Under the pieces are notes generated by a model that saw nothing but the letters and a program-made list of their open reading frames with translations, did not search any database and was not told the DNA's origin. Source: DATEVL01 sp035471625 (GTDB lineage: Bacteria; Chloroflexota; Anaerolineae; Anaerolineales; E44-bin32). From it: a stretch of 8,574 bases of DNA. Below are positions 4,373 through 8,574 of the stretch, one piece after another (the first letter of the stretch is position 1; each line of letters starts with the position of its first letter). The stretch lies in contig DATIPT010000050.1 in assembly GCA_035471625.1 (NCBI GenBank), positions 1 to 8,574 of the forward strand, given 5' to 3'. A program made the position numbers and the translations under genes.

Positions 4373-6202
4373 TCATCCGACCAGATGTTCCAGACGCTCG
4401 ACGGTGCTCCGAAGGACCTCGAAGGCTTCATCCACCGGTTCCGGCCGGGCTAGATCGACTCCGGCGTCGCGCAGGACGTCCAGCGGGTAGCGAGACGAGC
4501 CCGCCTTCAGGAACCCGACATAGTCCTCCGCCGCGCCCGGTTCCCGGCGCAAGATCCGACCCGCCAGCGCATGCGCGCCGGAGATCCCGGTCGCATAGGC
4601 GTACACATAGTAGTCCGAGAACAGATGACCGAAGGTCGCCCAGATCATGCCCACCAGTTGGCGATCGAAGTCGACCTCCCCCCCAAACCCCTCCCCGAAC
4701 AGGTCGGCCATCCGCTCAATGAGGCCATCGGCCGTCAGGGCTTCATCCCTCTCGGCCCGCTCGTGGATCTCCAGCTCGAAGCGCGCCAGGGTGGGCATGA
4801 TGAAGAAGTAGCGATAGAAGTTTGCCATCGCCTCCTGGGCCACGGCGATCTGAAGAGCCTTCTCCTTGCGGGTTTCCAGGAGGTGGGCCCGCACCATCGC
4901 CTGGTGGAAGTTCGAGGCCACCTCGGCGGCGAAAAGCGAGTAGTCGGCATAGACGAAGGGTTGGTGCCGGCGCGTCAGCAAGGAATGCATCGAGTGTCCG
5001 AGCTCATGGGCCAGCGTACTCAGCCCGGTCATCTCATCGTTGTAGCTCATCATGATGAACGGATAGGTGTCGTAGGTCCCCCACGAGAAGGCCCCGGCGC
5101 GCTTGCCCTCGTTCGGGTACACGTCGACCCACCGGTCTTGCAGACAACCGCGACGGATCTCGTCGACATAGGCCTCGCCCATCGGCGCCAAACCCTGGCA
5201 GATCCAATCCACGGCCTGCTCGTAGGGGATCCTCACTTTTCGAGACCCGAGGGGCGCCCACATGTCATAGGGTTTGAGCGCCTTCACCGCCAGCCCACGC
5301 CGAAGCAGGCGGAAGTACCGATGCCAGGTCGGCAGGTTCGTGCGAAAGGTCTCAATCAGGCTGTGGAAGACCCCGACCGGAAGGTTGTACTCGAACAGCG
5401 AGGCCGCCAGGGTCGTCTCGTGCCGCCGCGCCCGCGCCAGCAGCACCGATTGACGGACGGAGGTGGCGAGGTTGGTGGCCAGGGTGTTCCGATACTCCAG
5501 GTAGCGCCGGTGGTAGTTCTCCCATGCCGTACGGCGGACGGTCCGATCGGGATGGACCATGAGCTTGCTGATCGTCCCCTGGGTGACCTCAAAGCGCCTG
5601 CCCTGACGGTCGCGGGCCGGCTCGAACTTGAAGTCGGCGTTCGTCAGCATGCTGGCGGTGTTCGCCGGCCCGCTGAACGGGCCGGCCAGCATCCCGATCA
5701 ACTCCTCGACCTCGACCGACCGGACATGCGCCTGCCGACGGAGGAGGTCCTCGAAAAAGTGGGCATAGACCGCCAGTCCGGGTGTTTCGTCCGTCCACCG
5801 CCGCAGAGTCGTTTCTCCGAGACTCAGGAGTTCGGGACGAAGGAACGCGGTTGCGCCCATCACCTGCGCCTCGGCTCCTTGGGCGCGGGACACCATCGCG
5901 GCACCCGAGGGGTTGGTCGTGTCAACGCTGTAGGTGAAGCCGGCGTAGAGATAGGCCTTGGCCGTACGCGCCTGAATCTTCTCGACGGCCGCCAGGCCCT
6001 CGACCAAGCGGGATGGCCCTTGTTTCAGCGTTCCTTGCAGGGCGCGGATGGTGGGTAGGTCGGCCAGGATCGAATCGATCTCGGCCTCCCAGGCTTCCGG
6101 CGAGCCGAAGACGCTTTCGGCATTCCACGTGTACTGGCGTTTGGCCTTGCTGCGGGGCGGACTCTTGGGAGCCACTAACGCATCCTTTCCGGCGGGCGTC
6201 AT
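4373..6202 (-). CDS. pepF: Oligoendopeptidase F (M3 family zinc peptidase)
   Basis: A 609-residue cytosolic metallopeptidase that cuts short peptides and takes part in peptide turnover. The zinc site HELGH is at 399-403 (general base Glu400), and the third ligand is Glu427 in LFAAEVAS, with normal M3 spacing. The approach SYNDEMTGLSTLAHELGHS (given in part) and the C-terminal YYVYAYATG (531-539) and FLKAGSSRYPLDVL (564-577) are also typical of PepF. An N-terminal helical half starts near QYTWNAESVF. The length matches the usual 600 or so residues. The frame stays open up to 6445, but that extension lies antisense-free inside the upstream gene and has no family resemblance. I choose the ATG at 6202 because it overlaps the upstream stop as ATGA (6199-6202). 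It is coupled to the DUF72 gene. All catalytic residues are present, so it should be active. Confidence 0.95.
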   Translation of the reverse strand: MTPAGKDALVAPKSPPRSKAKRQYTWNAESVFGSPEAWEAEIDSILADLPTIRALQGTLKQGPSRLVEGLAAVEKIQARTAKAYLYAGFTYSVDTTNPSGAAMVSRAQGAEAQVMGATAFLRPELLSLGETTLRRWTDETPGLAVYAHFFEDLLRRQAHVRSVEVEELIGMLAGPFSGPANTASMLTNADFKFEPARDRQGRRFEVTQGTISKLMVHPDRTVRRTAWENYHRRYLEYRNTLATNLATSVRQSVLLARARRHETTLAASLFEYNLPVGVFHSLIETFRTNLPTWHRYFRLLRRGLAVKALKPYDMWAPLGSRKVRIPYEQAVDWICQGLAPMGEAYVDEIRRGCLQDRWVDVYPNEGKRAGAFSWGTYDTYPFIMMSYNDEMTGLSTLAHELGHSMHSLLTRRHQPFVYADYSLFAAEVASNFHQAMVRAHLLETRKEKALQIAVAQEAMANFYRYFFIMPTLARFELEIHERAERDEALTADGLIERMADLFGEGFGGEVDFDRQLVGMIWATFGHLFSDYYVYAYATGISGAHALAGRILRREPGAAEDYVGFLKAGSSRYPLDVLRDAGVDLARPEPVDEAFEVLRSTVERLEHLVG

Positions 6203-6975
6203 GCCCGGCGAGTCTTTGCCGGCTTGCCGATGAGGGATTCGAACAGCCGGACGCTCCCCGGGCTGTGCCCAGCGTAGTGATTGTTGAAATAGCCGAAGAC
6301 GTCGGTTCCTTCCTCGAGGAAGGCTCGCACTCGATGTGCCCAGGTGGTCAAGTCTCGGGTCCGGTCGATCTGAAGTCGGTCGAATCGCTCGACGTCCGAG
6401 CGGCGACCCAGCCAGCGGATGACGGTGAATCCGGCTGTCCGCCAATCGAGCCGGGGCATGTAGTGCAAGTCCTGGAGGACGAGCGCCACCCCGCGCGCAG
6501 AGAGACCTTCCACAAAGTCTCTCGCAAGCCAGGCTCGATTGCGGATCTCGACGGCGTACCGCACCCCGGCAGGAAGTCCGTCGAGAAAGCCTTCCAACCG
6601 GTCTCGGTTCTCAGGCCCGAAGTCGTGGGCGAACTGGAGCGTCAGCACAGCCAGCTTGTCACCCAGCGCCTGCATGACCTCGATGAATTCGGCCGCCTCG
6701 GCCTCGGCGCTTTCGAGCTTCTTGTCGTGAGTGATCGCCCTGGGGAACTTGGCGGCGAAGGCGAAGTCCTCGGGCGTCCGGTCACGCCAGTTGCGCACCA
6801 CGGAAGGCCGAGGGGTTCCATAGAAGGTCGAGTCGATTTCGACGGTATCGAAGTTCTCGGCATAGCGCTCTAGGTAGGCCGACTTGGGAGTCTCGGGCGG
6901 ATAGAACGGACCGACCCAGTCGTCGAAGGCGAATCCCTGGGTGCCGAGGCGCAGCTTTCCATGCCCTGGCAACAT
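6199..6975 (-). CDS. DUF72 domain-containing protein (YecE-like)
   Basis: A 258-residue protein of the DUF72 family, which folds as a TIM-like barrel and has no established activity. Visible family marks are LGTQGFAFDDWVGPFYP (10-26), YAENFDTVEIDSTFY (38-52), FAAKFPRAITHDK (73-85), VLTLQFAHDFGP (110-121), YAVEIRNRAWL (140-150) and the C-terminal FGYFNNHYAGHSPGS (227-241). The aromatic and His/Asn residues at the barrel ends suggest a ligand or metal site. A TTG at 6990 is in frame, but I prefer the ATG at 6975, since neither has a strong ribosome site and family proteins start close to the first barrel strand. The stop overlaps the pepF start by ATGA, so the two are made from one transcript. 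A link to peptide metabolism is only suggested by that neighbour. Confidence 0.93.
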   Translation of the reverse strand: MLPGHGKLRLGTQGFAFDDWVGPFYPPETPKSAYLERYAENFDTVEIDSTFYGTPRPSVVRNWRDRTPEDFAFAAKFPRAITHDKKLESAEAEAAEFIEVMQALGDKLAVLTLQFAHDFGPENRDRLEGFLDGLPAGVRYAVEIRNRAWLARDFVEGLSARGVALVLQDLHYMPRLDWRTAGFTVIRWLGRRSDVERFDRLQIDRTRDLTTWAHRVRAFLEEGTDVFGYFNNHYAGHSPGSVRLFESLIGKPAKTRRA

Positions 6976-7090
6976 CTTCGAAGCTACCAAGGGCTCGTGC
7001 GCCGCGGCCCAGTCGCATGTGCGCGATGCCCTCGCACGGCTTGGCGTACCCGCCAGCGGGCCCCGGATCTGCTGGATCCGCCACAGGGGC
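6976..7090. other. Intergenic gap with a weak hairpin, no clear promoter
   Basis: This 115-base gap separates the membrane protein stop from the DUF72 start. The one structure I see is CGGATC (7064-7069) against GATCCG (7075-7080), a 6-bp stem with a 5-base loop, 10 bases after the stop. No T-run follows on the minus strand, so termination is doubtful. I find no good -10/-35 pair for the DUF72 gene, and open frames crossing the gap resemble nothing. Confidence 0.35.
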
Positions 7091-8554
7091 TCACAACCCG
7101 CCCGACGCCGTGGCGCGCGCCGTCTCTTTCCAGCTCAAGTACCCCAAGATGATGAGACTGGCCAGCGTGATCACTGTTCCACCGACAATGGCCGCGATAT
7201 ACGCTGGATCCGCGTGATTCGCAACGACATCGAGGCTCATGTCAATCGGATCCGAGGTGAACAAGGCACTGATGTTTGCGACTCGCCACAGCTGGAAATG
7301 GGTCCATAGGTCATAGGCGAGACCGACCGAGCCGATCGCCAGGGCAATCATGGTGGCGACGATCGTCTTCCGGTTGTTAAGCAACTGTTGAAACCCGATC
7401 GCCGCGAGCAGGACGAGAATGCTGAGCGGGACATGCAGCAACCGCGTGCTCACCCTTTGGGTGGACAGGAGGGGGAACTGGATTTCGTGAAACACACCGT
7501 ACGTCTGTCCGATCGTCAGGACCACCATGATGGCAACGGGCGCGAGGATCCATCGATACCTCCGCGAGTTGGCACCGCCCTGCAACCATCCGTAGACCGA
7601 GAACCCCACGACGAAGGCCAGGCCCAGGACTCCGATGTAGTAATCCATCTCCCACCATCCAAGGGGATTGAGGGGATTGTTCCGGAAGACCAGTTCAGGT
7701 CTTGGGGGCACCAGATGGACCAGTCCCTCGAGAAGCTCCTCCATCGTAGCGAACCCGGAAAGAAACTCCGTATCGTACTCAGAGGCGTGCAGGAGAGGCG
7801 GAAGGATCCGAACGGCGCCAACCAGGCCGGCCGCAACCATGGCGCGAAGGACCAGACCGAAGCGCTCCAAGTGGCTCAAGGCCAACAGGCCTAGAAAGAA
7901 TATCGAAGCGGTGAAGAGATGGAAGGCGCCCTGAAGAAGAATGGCCAGCATGTACACGGACAGGTAGAGAGTCCATCGCCACGGATGCCTGGGGCCGTCG
8001 ATAGCCTCGACGACCAACAGCAGGAAATAAGGGAACAAGAAGTAGGCCACCCAGTGGACATGCCCCACACTCAGGTGGGCGACGACGTGACCCCCAAAGA
8101 AGAGGAGCAAGTAGATCGCCGTGAAAGCCAGCGGTGAGAACTGGAATCGCCGCCTGAGCAGCAGCAAACCTGCAAAACCGACGCTGTAGAGAAGCAACGC
8201 ATTGAGGAGGATGAACCTGCCAACCCCCATGAACCGCAACAGGATCAGCTGAGGAGACAAGTTCGTATCGGCAACGGACATGAACCTGTCGGTCACATTG
8301 CGCAGAGCCCACTCCCCAGGCATGTGCAACGGCAGGGCCCCGGCGCGCGCAGCATCTTGGAGAAAGGCGTAGCGATGGCCCGCCTCGATCCAGTCATGAC
8401 GGGTGAAGTCGATCGACCCCCCATTGAAGAAAGAGTACCAAGCCAGGGCTCCTCCGAGGAAGAGCGCGGCGACCCAAAGCCGCCCCAGCCATTTGGCCGA
8501 CGACCTGGGCTCGTAGGTGAAGAACGCCGCGGCGAGCCAGCGGGAGGCGTTCAC
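7091..8554 (-). CDS. Polytopic membrane protein, YfhO/GT-C glycosyltransferase-like
   Basis: About 487 residues, strongly hydrophobic, with some 11-12 membrane segments (roughly 27-43, 114-133, 142-157, 166-183, 195-227 as two, 235-255, 304-324, 335-350, 373-391, 397-414, 452-473). After the first segment comes a long non-membrane loop (44-113) with HDW (53-55), ADTNLSPQLILL (95-106) and a PLHMPGEW turn. That is the layout of GT-C type lipid-linked-sugar transferases and of YfhO proteins, where an acidic residue in the first outer loop is catalytic. Asp54 is the candidate here. STQRVSTRLLHVPLSIL (364-380) resembles the conserved Arg-rich loop of YfhO-like proteins. The family call is an inference from architecture. 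The GTG at 8554 has no clear ribosome site and the frame is open to the window edge, so the true start may lie outside. Confidence 0.72.
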   Translation of the reverse strand: MNASRWLAAAFFTYEPRSSAKWLGRLWVAALFLGGALAWYSFFNGGSIDFTRHDWIEAGHRYAFLQDAARAGALPLHMPGEWALRNVTDRFMSVADTNLSPQLILLRFMGVGRFILLNALLLYSVGFAGLLLLRRRFQFSPLAFTAIYLLLFFGGHVVAHLSVGHVHWVAYFLFPYFLLLVVEAIDGPRHPWRWTLYLSVYMLAILLQGAFHLFTASIFFLGLLALSHLERFGLVLRAMVAAGLVGAVRILPPLLHASEYDTEFLSGFATMEELLEGLVHLVPPRPELVFRNNPLNPLGWWEMDYYIGVLGLAFVVGFSVYGWLQGGANSRRYRWILAPVAIMVVLTIGQTYGVFHEIQFPLLSTQRVSTRLLHVPLSILVLLAAIGFQQLLNNRKTIVATMIALAIGSVGLAYDLWTHFQLWRVANISALFTSDPIDMSLDVVANHADPAYIAAIVGGTVITLASLIILGYLSWKETARATASGGL

Positions 8555-8574
8555 ACACCATTGGAGCAGGCGAC

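Noticed and set aside
4571..6058. A 495-codon open frame on the plus strand inside pepF
   Set aside because: It is the antisense shadow of a clearly conserved M3 peptidase in high-GC DNA, and its translation resembles no protein.
6203..6445. An 81-residue N-terminal extension of PepF
   Set aside because: It lies entirely inside the DUF72 gene and shows no conserved motif. The ATGA start at 6202 gives the normal family length.
6782..7084. A 100-codon minus-strand frame bridging the gap before DUF72
   Set aside because: Two thirds of it overlap DUF72 in another frame, and the remaining part is Gly/Ala/Arg-rich with no family resemblance.

Overview
The window is GC-rich bacterial chromosomal DNA. 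It carries one tRNA, one short gene fragment at the left edge, two rightward genes and eight leftward genes. There is no transposase, phage gene, CRISPR array, rRNA or plasmid function. The gene mix is a YchF-like GTPase start, N-anchored small proteins with a Pro/Thr linker, bactofilin, adenosine-specific kinase, GYD protein, DUF72, PepF and a YfhO-like membrane protein. Together with GTG starts and a lipoprotein lipobox, this suggests a member of Chloroflexota (perhaps Anaerolineae or a relative). That placement is an inference from protein style, not a measured result.

Layout. Positions 1-39 (minus) hold the first 13 codons of a P-loop GTPase that resembles YchF/Obg-like proteins. Positions 40-449 have no protein gene I accept. 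They hold a long imperfect inverted repeat (71-232), a good promoter (230-258), tRNA-Leu(CAA) with encoded CCA (270-354) and a GC-rich terminator hairpin (379-404). Positions 450-1600 (plus) hold two overlapping paralogous membrane-anchored genes. The second copy has an extra Pro/Thr linker and a C-terminal beta domain.

From 1614 to the right edge everything reads leftward. In transcription order the genes are: a YfhO/GT-C-like polytopic membrane protein (its start may lie outside the window), a DUF72 protein, oligoendopeptidase F (ATGA overlap with DUF72), a GYD-domain protein, an adenosine-specific kinase, a lipoprotein with a regulatory-like beta domain, a self-processing P1-family (S58) peptidase (ATGA overlap with the lipoprotein) and a bactofilin. 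Spacing splits this run into DUF72-pepF, then GYD (with its own probable -10 next to an inverted repeat), then the tight four-gene block kinase-lipoprotein-P1 peptidase-bactofilin.

How the genes might work together: two peptidases of unrelated mechanism (a cytosolic zinc oligopeptidase and an N-terminal-nucleophile aminopeptidase/amidase) and a nucleoside-binding protein suggest peptide and nucleoside housekeeping. The bactofilin, the lipoprotein and the anchored proteins point to the cell envelope. I see no convincing new defence or mobile system. The structures most worth a second look are the inverted repeat beside the tRNA promoter, the duplicated anchored gene pair, and the tight four-gene block.
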